A stretch of 64,000 nucleotides of DNA from assembly GCF_002259485.1 (NCBI RefSeq), contig NZ_NPGA01000008.1, positions 1 through 64,000 of the forward strand. The letters run 5' to 3'. How positions within the stretch are numbered: position 1 is the first letter of the stretch; every line of letters starts with the position of its first letter. A program made the translations under genes and the position numbers. Positions 9,421 to 16,318 of this stretch are shown here, one piece after another. The notes under the pieces are model-generated. The model was given only the letters and a program-made list of their open reading frames with translations. It made no database searches and was not told the DNA's origin. This stretch comes from Rhodococcus sp. 14-1411-2a. GTDB lineage: Bacteria > Actinomycetota > Actinomycetes > Mycobacteriales > Mycobacteriaceae.

Positions 9421-10182
9421 CTACGAGAGAGTACTCTCTTGCTCGAACTCGAAATCCGCATCGTCGGAATCCCCGCCGGCAGCGTCCGAGACCACCGGTC
9501 CGCCCTTTGCGTTGCGCGCGGGTCGAACCGCCTTGTATCCCACGTTGCGCACCGTTCCGATGAGCGACTCGTACTCGGTACCGAGCTTGGCGCGCAGGCG
9601 TCGAACATGGACGTCGACGGTGCGCGTGCCACCGAAGAAGTCGTAGCCCCACACCTCCTGCAGGAGCTGGGCGCGAGTGAAGACCCGACCCGCATGCTGA
9701 GCCAGGTACTTCAGCAGCTCGAATTCCTTGTATGTGAGGTCGAGCGGACGACCTCGCAGCCGCGCGGTGTAAGTACCTTCGTCGATGACCAGTTCGCCGA
9801 GCGTGATCTTGCCCGAGGTCTCCGGGCTGGCAACCCCTCCACTACGGCCGACCAGCAACCGCAGCCGAGCGTCGAGCTCTGCGGGGCCGGTACCGGGGAG
9901 CAGAATGTCGTCGAGACCCCAGTCGGAATTCACCGCGACGAGCCCACCCTCGGTGAGCACCGCGACGACGGGGATGGCCGATCCGGTACTTCCCAACAGG
10001 CGACACAGACCACGAGCGGCGGCCAGGTCCGTACGAGCGTCGACCAGTGCGATGTCCGCCGAGCCGGCTTCGAGCAGCGAGGACACCTCGGTGGGTACCG
10101 GGCGTACGTGATGCGCCAGGAGAGCGAGGGACGGCAGAACGCCCTCCGGATTGGGATCGGAGGTCAGTAGTAGGAGCTCCAC
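9421..10182 (-). CDS. glnR: Nitrogen regulator GlnR (atypical OmpR-type response regulator)
   Basis: GlnR is the global activator of nitrogen assimilation in mycolic-acid actinobacteria. The 253-residue protein begins MELLLLTSD, with a degenerate receiver that lacks the N-terminal acidic pair of ordinary response regulators. A winged-helix domain follows at about 125-225 ([19 protein letters not shown] and [17 protein letters not shown]). The sequence closely follows mycobacterial GlnR from memory, and the position next to mshD equals Rv0818. No histidine kinase is adjacent, in keeping with an orphan regulator. It is divergent from the DUF2993 gene. Confidence 0.92.
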   Translation of the reverse strand: MELLLLTSDPNPEGVLPSLALLAHHVRPVPTEVSSLLEAGSADIALVDARTDLAAARGLCRLLGSTGSAIPVVAVLTEGGLVAVNSDWGLDDILLPGTGPAELDARLRLLVGRSGGVASPETSGKITLGELVIDEGTYTARLRGRPLDLTYKEFELLKYLAQHAGRVFTRAQLLQEVWGYDFFGGTRTVDVHVRRLRAKLGTEYESLIGTVRNVGYKAVRPARNAKGGPVVSDAAGGDSDDADFEFEQESTLS

Positions 10183-10208
10183 TGCGTCTCCATTCTTACT
10201 GCTGGCCG

Positions 10209-10257
10209 GTCCAGTCCAGGCTGGACTTGAGTGATCGTCAAGGACACAGACTAGCTT
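10209..10257 (+). promoter_or_regulatory. Divergent glnR / DUF2993 control region
   Basis: The 130-base gap between glnR and the DUF2993 gene holds GTCCAG-TCCAGG-CTGGAC at 10209-10226: a GTCCAG direct repeat facing one CTGGAC arm. A candidate rightward promoter follows, TTGAGT (10227-10232) and TAGCTT (10252-10257) with 19 bases between. No regulator can be named. Confidence 0.4.
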
Positions 10258-10312
10258 GTCCGTACAACCGGCCGAAGAGGGCAGTGCGCGATTCGTCGGT
10301 CACAATGGACCC

Positions 10313-11092
10313 GTGCGCACACTTCTCATCGGACTCGCCAGCCTGCTGGCCCTCACCCTCGTGGTGGATTTCGGCGCTGCGGCCTACTCGGAGTATCGAG
10401 TCTCCCGCGCGATCCGCGCCGGCGGTGAGCTCACCTCGGACCCTCAGGTGATCGTGCACGGTTTCCCGTTCCTCACCCAGGCCGCGGACGGGCGCTACCA
10501 GAACATCGAGATCCGCGCGCAGGACGTGCCGACCGAGTACGTCGGCTCGACGACGATCGAGGCCAATCTCCGCGGCGTGCACATCGAGTTGTCCGACTTG
10601 ATCGACAACAACGTGCGGGCGATTCCCGTGGACGAGCTCGACGGCCGCGTACGGATCGAGGCCACGGACCTCGGCCGGTTCCTCGGCATCGTCGACCTGC
10701 AGGTTTCCGCGCCCCCGGCCGACAAGTCGGACGGCACCGGCGGCTCCGGCGGATCGGGCATGACCACTACCGGGGGCGTCGTGCTGACCGGAACGGTTCC
10801 GGTCGGCCCGCTCGAGACGACGGTGAGCGTGCAGGCCGACCTGTTGCTCGAAGGTGACGGCGTCGCCATCGTGGCGTCGGACTTCTATTTCGGCCCGGAG
10901 GGCCAGGCGGACTTCTCGATCCCCGATTTCGCCAAGCCCACGGTTCTCGGACTGTTCACCAAGACCATCGAGCGTCAGAGCCTGCCCTTCGGGCTCGTCC
11001 CGACCGACGTCTGTGCGGAGGGCTCGCAGATCGTCGTCGAAGGATCGGGCGAGAACGTGACCATCGACCTCAACGAAATCGAAAAGCCGTGA
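10313..11092 (+). CDS. DUF2993 (LmeA-like) secreted/membrane-anchored lipid-binding protein
   Basis: A 259-residue protein with an N-terminal hydrophobic anchor (about 3-25, LLIGLASLLALTLVVDFGAAAY). The DUF2993 fold follows, with the family segments VIVHGFPFLTQAADGRYQNIEI, VDELDGRVRIEATDLGRFLG and the C-terminal LPFGLVPTDVCAEGSQIVVEG. The mycobacterial relative LmeA acts in periplasmic lipomannan elongation and binds phospholipid; this protein's substrate is not known. The start is GTG 10313, where homologues begin, without a clear ribosome-binding site. Positionally it equals Rv0817c. Its stop overlaps the thioredoxin start by four bases. Confidence 0.85.
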   Translation: MRTLLIGLASLLALTLVVDFGAAAYSEYRVSRAIRAGGELTSDPQVIVHGFPFLTQAADGRYQNIEIRAQDVPTEYVGSTTIEANLRGVHIELSDLIDNNVRAIPVDELDGRVRIEATDLGRFLGIVDLQVSAPPADKSDGTGGSGGSGMTTTGGVVLTGTVPVGPLETTVSVQADLLLEGDGVAIVASDFYFGPEGQADFSIPDFAKPTVLGLFTKTIERQSLPFGLVPTDVCAEGSQIVVEGSGENVTIDLNEIEKP

Positions 11093-11508
11093 CAGGGATC
11101 ACAGTTCTCGTCGTCGTGGCGATCCTTGCCGTCGCTACCGGATTGTTCCTCCGCAGCCGATCGGGTGCCGTCCGGGCGGTGCGTGAGCCCGACACCGAGA
11201 CCGACGAGCTGTACCCACTCCTGCTCGACGCGGGTGCCACGACCGACTCTGCGACCGTCCTGCACTTCTCGGCCGACTGGTGCGGACCGTGCGCAGCCGT
11301 GCGACGTGTCGTCCAGCAGGTGCTCGACGACCGGAGCGATGCCCGCGAACTCGAACTCGACATCGACGCTCATCCGATCCTCGCTCGCGAACTGGGCGTG
11401 CTGTCACTGCCCACCACTTTCGTACTCGACACCCGATTGCAACGGCGCTCCAGAATCGCGGGTGTGCCGTCCGCTGCGGCGCTGCGGTCCGCACTCGACG
11501 CTCTCTGA
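11089..11508 (+). CDS. Membrane-anchored thioredoxin-fold protein
   Basis: The 139-residue protein has an N-terminal membrane helix (about 3-21) and then a thioredoxin domain. The redox-active WCGPC motif lies at 64-68 and a cis-proline segment LSLPTTFVLD at about 104-113. The start GTG overlaps the preceding stop as GTGA, so it is translationally coupled to the DUF2993 gene. It corresponds to Rv0816c, annotated thiX in M. tuberculosis, though no thiamine role is evident. It probably handles disulfides near the membrane, next to sulfur-transfer genes. Confidence 0.88.
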   Translation: MTGITVLVVVAILAVATGLFLRSRSGAVRAVREPDTETDELYPLLLDAGATTDSATVLHFSADWCGPCAAVRRVVQQVLDDRSDARELELDIDAHPILARELGVLSLPTTFVLDTRLQRRSRIAGVPSAAALRSALDAL

Positions 11509-11553
11509 CCACGCTTCTTCGGACCGGCGGTAGGACGCGCCGCTGGTAGCGGG

Positions 11554-11559
11554 TACGAT
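11554..11559 (+). promoter_or_regulatory. -10 box of the leaderless cysteine leader transcript
   Basis: TACGAT fits the actinobacterial TANNNT -10 consensus. Exactly seven bases separate it from the GTG at 11567, so the transcript would begin at or next to the start codon of the leader peptide. Confidence 0.7.
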
Positions 11560-11566
11560 GCTCTTC

Positions 11567-11653
11567 GTGTTCTCCTGCCGCGAGCTGATGCTCACCAGTC
11601 GTCGCACAGTCGATCTGTGCCGACTGGGCGGTTGTTGCTGTCGCTGCTGCTGA
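11567..11653 (+). CDS. Polycysteine leader peptide (cysteine attenuator)
   Basis: A 28-codon reading frame from a leaderless GTG. It contains MLTSRRTVDLCRLGG and ends in a cysteine cluster (CCCRCC) just before TGA. An in-frame ATG at 11588 would give 21 residues. Mycobacteria carry leaderless polycysteine ORFs ahead of sulfur operons, where ribosome stalling at the Cys codons when cysteine is scarce raises downstream expression. The location here, 107 bases upstream of DUF4395-sseA-sseC, fits this. The seven Cys codons, LCRLGGCCCRCC ending and -10 spacing are seen; the attenuation mechanism is inferred from the family. Confidence 0.85.
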   Translation: MFSCRELMLTSRRTVDLCRLGGCCCRCC

Positions 11654-11713
11654 TTTCCTTCTGCCGCCACGCCCATGCGTGATGACGGCTCGATGATCGA
11701 AATCCATGTCCGA

Positions 11714-11733
11714 GCACTGCCGATGCGGCGTGC
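11714..11733 (+). promoter_or_regulatory. Candidate attenuation hairpin before DUF4395
   Basis: GCAC-T-GCCG-ATG-CGGC-GTGC folds into an 8-bp stem with one bulged T. It lies 13 bases upstream of the AGGAG ribosome-binding site (11747-11751) of the DUF4395 gene and downstream of the cysteine leader peptide. It may hinder ribosome loading or elongation unless the leader ribosome stalls. The pairing is seen; the role is inferred. Confidence 0.45.
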
Positions 11734-11760
11734 CCCGACCTCGCACAGGAGTACTTCTCG

Positions 11761-12249
11761 ATGTCGACACCCGACACCCGGACCACCACCCCCACTGCCA
11801 CGATCGACCAGGTGGACGTTCGTGGTCCACGCTTCGCGGCGTGGATCACCACCGCCGTTCTGGTCGTCGTTCTCCTCCTGACCACGTTCTCGGTCCCCGC
11901 GGCGGCAATCCTGCTCGGGCTACAGGCGATCGTGTTCGGAATCGGAGCCGTCCGCGGACCCAAGCGCAGTCCGTACGGCACGATCTACGCGACATTCGTC
12001 GCACCGCGGCTCTCCCCCACCAGCGAACGAGAGCCGGTGGCACCGTTGAAGTTCGCTCAACTGGTGGGCTTCGTGTTCGCCGCCGTGGGAGTCCTCGGCT
12101 TCGCGATCGGCGCTCCCGTCGTCGGAACCGTGGCGGCAGGCTTCGCGTTGTTCGCGGCCTTCCTCAACGCCGCGTTCGCGGTCTGCCTCGGCTGCATGAT
12201 CTACCCCCTCGCCTCGCGGCTGCGCACCACCTCGCACACCGCATCCTGA
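11761..12249 (+). CDS. DUF4395 integral membrane protein
   Basis: A 162-residue protein with about four membrane segments in two pairs: AAWITTAVLVVVLLLTTF with VPAAAILLGLQAIVFGIGAV, then two in the C-terminal half. The DUF4395 motif CLGCMIYPL with its CxxC pair lies near the end. The family is regularly adjacent to rhodanese or thioredoxin genes and is thought to take part in sulfur or redox handling; no reaction is established. ATG 11761 has an AGGAG site nine bases upstream. It is first in the leader-controlled operon with sseA and sseC. Confidence 0.82.
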   Translation: MSTPDTRTTTPTATIDQVDVRGPRFAAWITTAVLVVVLLLTTFSVPAAAILLGLQAIVFGIGAVRGPKRSPYGTIYATFVAPRLSPTSEREPVAPLKFAQLVGFVFAAVGVLGFAIGAPVVGTVAAGFALFAAFLNAAFAVCLGCMIYPLASRLRTTSHTAS

Positions 12250-12323
12250 ACAGGGTCGCTTGAGCAGGCTGCAGTCCTGTCTCGACCTTCACCGATCCAT
12301 AGAGAAAGACCGAAAGGAACACC

Positions 12324-13160
12324 ATGGCTCGCTCCGACGTCCTGGTCTCTGCCGACTGGGCCGAGCAGAACCTGAACGCACCGAAGACCGTCTTCGTCGA
12401 GGTCGACGAGGACGCAAGCGCCTACGACGGCGGACACATCGAAGGTGCGGTCAAGCTCGACTGGCGCAAGGACCTGCAGGACCCGGTTCGCCGCGACTTC
12501 CTCAATCAGGAACAGTTCTCGGACCTGCTGTCGGCCAAGGGCATCAGCAACGACGACACCATCGTGCTGTACGGCGGAAACAACAACTGGTTCGCCGCCT
12601 ACGCCTACTGGTACTTCAAGCTGTACGGCCACAAGGACGTCAAGCTCATCGACGGTGGACGCAAGAAGTGGGAACTCGACGGCCGCGCGCTGTCCAAGGA
12701 CGTCGTCAGCCGTGAGACCACGCAGTACCGCGCCGAGGCACCCGACCTGTCGATCCGCGCGTTCCGCGACGAGGTAATCGACGCCATCGGCAACAAGAAC
12801 CTGATCGACGTGCGTTCGCCCGACGAGTTCTCGGGCAAGATCCTCGCCCCGGCTCACCTTCCGCAGGAGCAGGCGCAGCAGCGTGGCCACGTGCCGTCCG
12901 CGATCAACATCCCGTGGAGCACCACCGCCAACGAGGACGGCACGTTCAAGTCCGACGAAGCGCTCGAAGAGCTGTACAAGACCAAGGGCTACGACGACAG
13001 CAAGGCCACCATCGCCTACTGCCGCATCGGTGAGCGTTCGAGCCACACCTGGTTCGTCCTCAAGGAGCTCCTCGGCAAGGAAGACGTCAAGAACTACGAC
13101 GGCAGCTGGGTCGAGTACGGCTCTCTCGTCGGAGCACCCATCGAGCTGGAGGTTCACTGA
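12324..13160 (+). CDS. sseA: Thiosulfate sulfurtransferase (tandem rhodanese)
   Basis: Moves sulfane sulfur from thiosulfate to acceptors such as cyanide or protein thiols. The 278-residue protein has an inactive N-terminal rhodanese domain (about 5-125) and an active C-terminal one. The catalytic Cys233 opens the loop CRIGERS (233-239), the sequence seen in mycobacterial CysA2/CysA3. The segment VPSAINIPW is typical of the catalytic domain. A strong ribosome-binding stretch GAAAGGAAC precedes ATG 12324. It forms an operon with DUF4395 and the DUF1416 gene. Some genomes call it cysA2. Confidence 0.93.
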   Translation: MARSDVLVSADWAEQNLNAPKTVFVEVDEDASAYDGGHIEGAVKLDWRKDLQDPVRRDFLNQEQFSDLLSAKGISNDDTIVLYGGNNNWFAAYAYWYFKLYGHKDVKLIDGGRKKWELDGRALSKDVVSRETTQYRAEAPDLSIRAFRDEVIDAIGNKNLIDVRSPDEFSGKILAPAHLPQEQAQQRGHVPSAINIPWSTTANEDGTFKSDEALEELYKTKGYDDSKATIAYCRIGERSSHTWFVLKELLGKEDVKNYDGSWVEYGSLVGAPIELEVH

Positions 13161-13161
13161 T

Positions 13162-13467
13162 ATGTGTGGAGCACCCGTACAAGGCCAGACCATCCCCGCA
13201 GGTGTCGACGTCGAGAAGGAAACGGTCATCACCGGCCGCGTCCTCGCCGGCGACGGTGAGCCCGTAGCAGGCGCATTCGTGCGGCTGCTCGACGGCAGCG
13301 GCGAATTCACCGCTGAGGTCGTCGCGTCGGGCACCGGAGACTTCCGGTTCTTCGCCGCTCCCGGACAGTGGACGCTGCGTGCCCTGTCGGCATCGGGCAA
13401 CGGCGACACCGTGATCGCTCCCGAAGGCGCAGGCGTGCACTCGGCGAACGTCACCGTCGGAGTCTGA
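13162..13467 (+). CDS. sseC: DUF1416 protein, SseC family
   Basis: A 101-residue protein starting MCGAPVQGQTIPAGVD. It has the carboxypeptidase-regulatory-like beta fold implied by VITGRVLAGDGEPVAGAFVRLLD and by TGDFRFFAAPGQWTLRALS. It is the partner gene of cysA2/sseC in mycobacteria and starts one base after the sulfurtransferase stop, so the two are co-translated. A sulfation or sulfur-transfer role is suggested by annotation, but the biochemical function is unproven. A strong terminator follows. Confidence 0.88.
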   Translation: MCGAPVQGQTIPAGVDVEKETVITGRVLAGDGEPVAGAFVRLLDGSGEFTAEVVASGTGDFRFFAAPGQWTLRALSASGNGDTVIAPEGAGVHSANVTVGV

Positions 13468-13491
13468 TCCGACCCGCTCGCTTCGAACGAG

Positions 13492-13527
13492 AAGAACCCC
13501 GCACCTGCTCGCAGGTGCGGGGTTCTT
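13492..13527. terminator. Bidirectional terminator after sseC
   Basis: AAGAACCCCGCACCTGC and GCAGGTGCGGGGTTCTT form a perfect 17-bp stem around a TC apex (effective loop a few bases larger). It separates the convergent sseC and cutinase-like genes and can serve both. Confidence 0.9.
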
Positions 13528-13545
13528 TCGGCTCGGTGGAGGCTT

Positions 13546-15096
13546 CTAGTTCGGGACGGGCACCGAGGCGGCGGGATCGGGAACCGTCGAATACTGCGGC
13601 GGGAACATCCCTTCCGGTACCGGAATGCCCTGCGATTCGAGGAACGCTCCGAGATCGCTCACCTGCGTGACCGTTCCGGGCTCCGGCAGCAGGCGGGGTT
13701 CGGGTGCGGTCTCCGGGGCGGGGGCTTCAGGTGCCGCCGTCTGCGGTGCGTTCTTCTTCTCGCGTTCGGTGCGCGCAAGGTCGGTGATCCACGCGACCAT
13801 CTTCTCGCTCTCCCACTCGTACCCGTCGTTGGGGTCGTTGTACCAGTACGACAGGTGCTGTAGGAAGCCGAGCGCCAGATAGGGCCCGAGCACGACGTCG
13901 GCGATGCCCTTGTTGTTCTCCTCGAACCCGGTGGCCTCGGCACGGAGCTTGGCTTCCACGGTCTCGGCACCGGGCCCCATCGCCCAGTTGAGATCGGCGA
14001 GGAGCTGCTCCGGTGTCAATGCGTCCACCGCCTGCTGATCTGCGACGGTGTAATCCACGTCAGCCACCCTCACCAGGACCTGCAGCAGAGTCTCGTCGGA
14101 GGTGAACCATGATTTGTCGGTGGCGATATCGACGATCGCGCGCGAAGCAATGGTCGTCACTGCGCGCGCGAAGTCGGACACGGTCTGTACCGGGTTGAGG
14201 ACGGTCAGCCGCATCTGCGAGATGACCTCGAGGGCGAGCTGGAGAAGTTCGATGTCGTCCGGAGCGTCGCATGCCAGATCCCACGGTCGGCACGACCAGG
14301 TGACCTTGTCGGTCAGCGTTCCGTAATCCCGCGGCGACTGGTCCATGAAGCCACCGAGCGATTCACCCGGCTCGTCACCGAAATTCGGCACACCGGCCGG
14401 GCGGTAGGGCGAACCGACCATGATCACGCCTGCGATGTCGTCGCCGTTGACCAGGGCACTCGAGTCACGCGCGCCGATCTCGGTGGACAAACGATCGAGT
14501 ACTTCGCCGCCGACGCTGTATCCGAGGAGTACGAACTTGGTTCGATCTCCACACTTGACCTTGTACTCGTCCATCAGACGATTGGTCGTTGCGACACCTT
14601 CCACGATCGACTCGTGGTAGGTCGGCACGTCGTCCAGAACGTCGAAGCCGTACGTCGAGGCGTACGGGACGTAGAGCCAGCCGACGGTACCCGGGCTGTC
14701 GGCGTTCGCCTCACCGACCGGGACCGTCACGTTCCCGACCCAGTTCGACGCGACCGTGGACGCCTGCTCGGCCAGAGGGTTGCGGTCCGACGCCGAGTCG
14801 GTGGCACCGGACACCGCCAGCACCAGCACATCGGGGCAGTCCTGCGCGTAGTTGTTGGGGTCGATGTCCGGGCCCTGCGACGACCCGAAGTCGGAGGAAC
14901 CCGCGTCGGCGGAACCGGAGTCCGATGATCCCGACTCTGCCGATCCCGATTCTGCCGATCCCGATTCTGCCGATCCCGAGTCCGGAGCGGCGAGTGCGGC
15001 TGCGGGAGCGGCCAGCGCCAACGCCAGGGTCACCACCGCCGACCTGATCAACAACGGACCGAACGACGATGTCAGAGCCCGTTTACGACGCAGCAT
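13546..15096 (-). CDS. Secreted cutinase-family serine hydrolase with Ser-rich linker
   Basis: A 516-residue precursor starting MLRRKRALTSSF (ATG 15096), with a signal peptide of about 38 residues ending near AAPAAALAA. Next comes a low-complexity stretch of SGSAE/SGS units, then a cutinase-type alpha/beta hydrolase domain that opens with CPDVLVLAVSG. The nucleophile elbow GYSVGGEVLD lies about 200 residues in, and a later region has DPNDGYEWESEKM. The C-terminus is rich in Pro/Ala/Glu. Cutinase-like proteins of mycolic-acid bacteria act as esterases or lipases on lipids or polyesters; the substrate is unknown. It is monocistronic with a terminator at its 3' end. Confidence 0.82.
   Translation of the reverse strand: MLRRKRALTSSFGPLLIRSAVVTLALALAAPAAALAAPDSGSAESGSAESGSAESGSSDSGSADAGSSDFGSSQGPDIDPNNYAQDCPDVLVLAVSGATDSASDRNPLAEQASTVASNWVGNVTVPVGEANADSPGTVGWLYVPYASTYGFDVLDDVPTYHESIVEGVATTNRLMDEYKVKCGDRTKFVLLGYSVGGEVLDRLSTEIGARDSSALVNGDDIAGVIMVGSPYRPAGVPNFGDEPGESLGGFMDQSPRDYGTLTDKVTWSCRPWDLACDAPDDIELLQLALEVISQMRLTVLNPVQTVSDFARAVTTIASRAIVDIATDKSWFTSDETLLQVLVRVADVDYTVADQQAVDALTPEQLLADLNWAMGPGAETVEAKLRAEATGFEENNKGIADVVLGPYLALGFLQHLSYWYNDPNDGYEWESEKMVAWITDLARTEREKKNAPQTAAPEAPAPETAPEPRLLPEPGTVTQVSDLGAFLESQGIPVPEGMFPPQYSTVPDPAASVPVPN
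14924..14983 (-). repeat. 15-bp tandem repeat coding for SGSAE units
   Basis: Four head-to-tail copies of a 15-base unit resembling GCCGATCCCGATTCT lie inside the cutinase-like gene; the two middle copies are identical. They encode the acidic Ser/Gly linker between signal peptide and catalytic domain. Near-identity of copies suggests recent slippage and length variation between strains. Confidence 0.85.
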
Positions 15097-15315
15097 TGTT
15101 GCGGAGACCTCCCCAGCCTTCGTGACAGAACACAGTGAACAACATCGGAAACTCACCCTCGAGCGCCCGACGCCCCCCGAAGAAGGTACCTGCTCGACAG
15201 GATTTCTCCACCGCTATGAGTGATCCAGCGCACTCGAGGCCCCGAATTCGGTTGGATGTCACCAAGGACACAGGCGGTATTCGGGCCGCTGTCCTCGACG
15301 ACGATCGCTGCGGGT

Positions 15316-15321
15316 TAAACT
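15316..15321 (+). promoter_or_regulatory. -10 box for a leaderless microprotein transcript
   Basis: TAAACT matches TANNNT and ends seven bases before the GTG at 15329. The spacing indicates transcription starting at the start codon. Confidence 0.65.
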
Positions 15322-15328
15322 CGCACTC

Positions 15329-15427
15329 GTGGTCATCTTCTTCGAGCTACTTCTCGTTCTTGCGGCAGTAGCCATCATCGCGTTCTCGCTCTACGTCGTC
15401 TACCGACTGGTCAACGACGAGTCGTGA
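15329..15427 (+). CDS. Leaderless 32-residue single-pass membrane microprotein
   Basis: The frame GTG GTC ATC TTC TTC ... encodes an almost wholly hydrophobic helix ([20 protein letters not shown]), then [10 protein letters not shown]. It is read from a likely leaderless start seven bases after TAAACT. Its TGA overlaps the GTG of the downstream FABP-like gene as GTGA, so the two are probably translationally coupled. It is too short to be called by usual gene finders. No family is recognised; it may be a membrane anchor or partner for the coupled protein. Confidence 0.65.
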   Translation: MVIFFELLLVLAAVAIIAFSLYVVYRLVNDES

Positions 15428-16122
15428 CAGAACCGGTTGCGGGGCAACCCGGCAGAGCTGACGAGGGGCTCGACACCCCCGTCACCAGTGGCGACGAAGC
15501 AATAGCGGCTGCCGAACAGAAGTTCGCCGACGCGTCGACGCGGAACGTTCCGGTCCTGCCGGACATCCCGCACCCCGACGACACGGCCAATCTTCGCCTC
15601 GGCCCCGATCTGCACCCGTCGATGCTCGCTCTGCTGCCGCTCGTCGGCGTGTGGCGTGGCGAGGGCGAGGGCCACGACCCCGAGTCGGGTACCGACTATC
15701 CCTTCGGTCAGCAGATCGTCGTCACTCACGACGGCGGTAGCTACCTGAGCTGGGAATCGCGTTCGTGGCGACTCGACTCCGACGGCAACTTCGCACATCC
15801 CGACCTCCGCGAAACCGGATTCTGGCGGATGAGCGGAGGCCACGGGCTCAAGGGTTCCGAGGACGAAGAGCTCGTCGAACTGCTGCTGACCCACAGCACC
15901 GGAGTCGTCGAACTGTATTACGGCCACGCCCTGACCAAGTCGTCCTGGGAACTGGCCACCGATGTCGTCATCCGTAGCACTTCGGGTGCGTTGGTCGGCG
16001 GGGCAAAGCGGCTCTACGGCATCGTCGAAGGCGGGGACCTCGCATACGTCGAGGAACGCGTCGTCGCCGACGGCCCACTGGCACCGCGGTTGTCCGCGCG
16101 CCTGTCTCGCTACATCGGCTGA
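15424..16122 (+). CDS. FABP-like / nitrobindin-family beta-barrel protein
   Basis: A 232-residue protein with a disordered N-terminus of about 60 residues and then a ten-strand barrel. It holds the nitrobindin signature GVWRGEGEG and the segments [19 protein letters not shown] and [15 protein letters not shown]. It is the orthologue by position of Rv0813c, whose structure is fatty-acid-binding-protein-like. In heme-binding nitrobindins a histidine near the C-terminus ligates iron; here the corresponding stretch is [14 protein letters not shown] with Arg instead. Heme binding is therefore doubtful and a small hydrophobic ligand is more likely. GTG 15424 overlaps the preceding microprotein stop. 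Confidence 0.85.
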   Translation: MTEPVAGQPGRADEGLDTPVTSGDEAIAAAEQKFADASTRNVPVLPDIPHPDDTANLRLGPDLHPSMLALLPLVGVWRGEGEGHDPESGTDYPFGQQIVVTHDGGSYLSWESRSWRLDSDGNFAHPDLRETGFWRMSGGHGLKGSEDEELVELLLTHSTGVVELYYGHALTKSSWELATDVVIRSTSGALVGGAKRLYGIVEGGDLAYVEERVVADGPLAPRLSARLSRYIG

Positions 16123-16152
16123 GACACAACCACTTCGGTACCCACAGCGAAC

Positions 16153-16211
16153 GGCCCCCGAGCCATACCTGATGTCAGGTCCCGACCGGACAGGTCGGGG
16201 GCTCGGGGGCC
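16153..16211. other. Branched palindromic element (three-way junction / terminator)
   Basis: A perfect 12-bp outer stem GGCCCCCGAGCC/GGCTCGGGGGCC encloses two further hairpins. The first is ACCTG-ATGT-CAGGT (16167-16180); the second is CCCGACC-GGACA-GGTCGGG (16181-16199), so nearly every base can pair. It lies between the convergent FABP-like and cydC genes with no U-tract. It may terminate both transcripts or be a mobile palindromic unit. Confidence 0.75.
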
Positions 16212-16318
16212 GGGTAGCTGCCTGGGATTCGCTTGCCGCTCGCGCGGTCTTCGCAGTGAATCCGTCAGCGATTGCGGCTAGCTGACAGCCACCTCACGCG
16301 TCCTAGAGTTCATCAACT

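Noticed and set aside
16167..16180. ACCTG-ATGT-CAGGT as a LexA or other operator
   Set aside because: It is part of a larger paired structure between convergent genes, with no promoter it could control.
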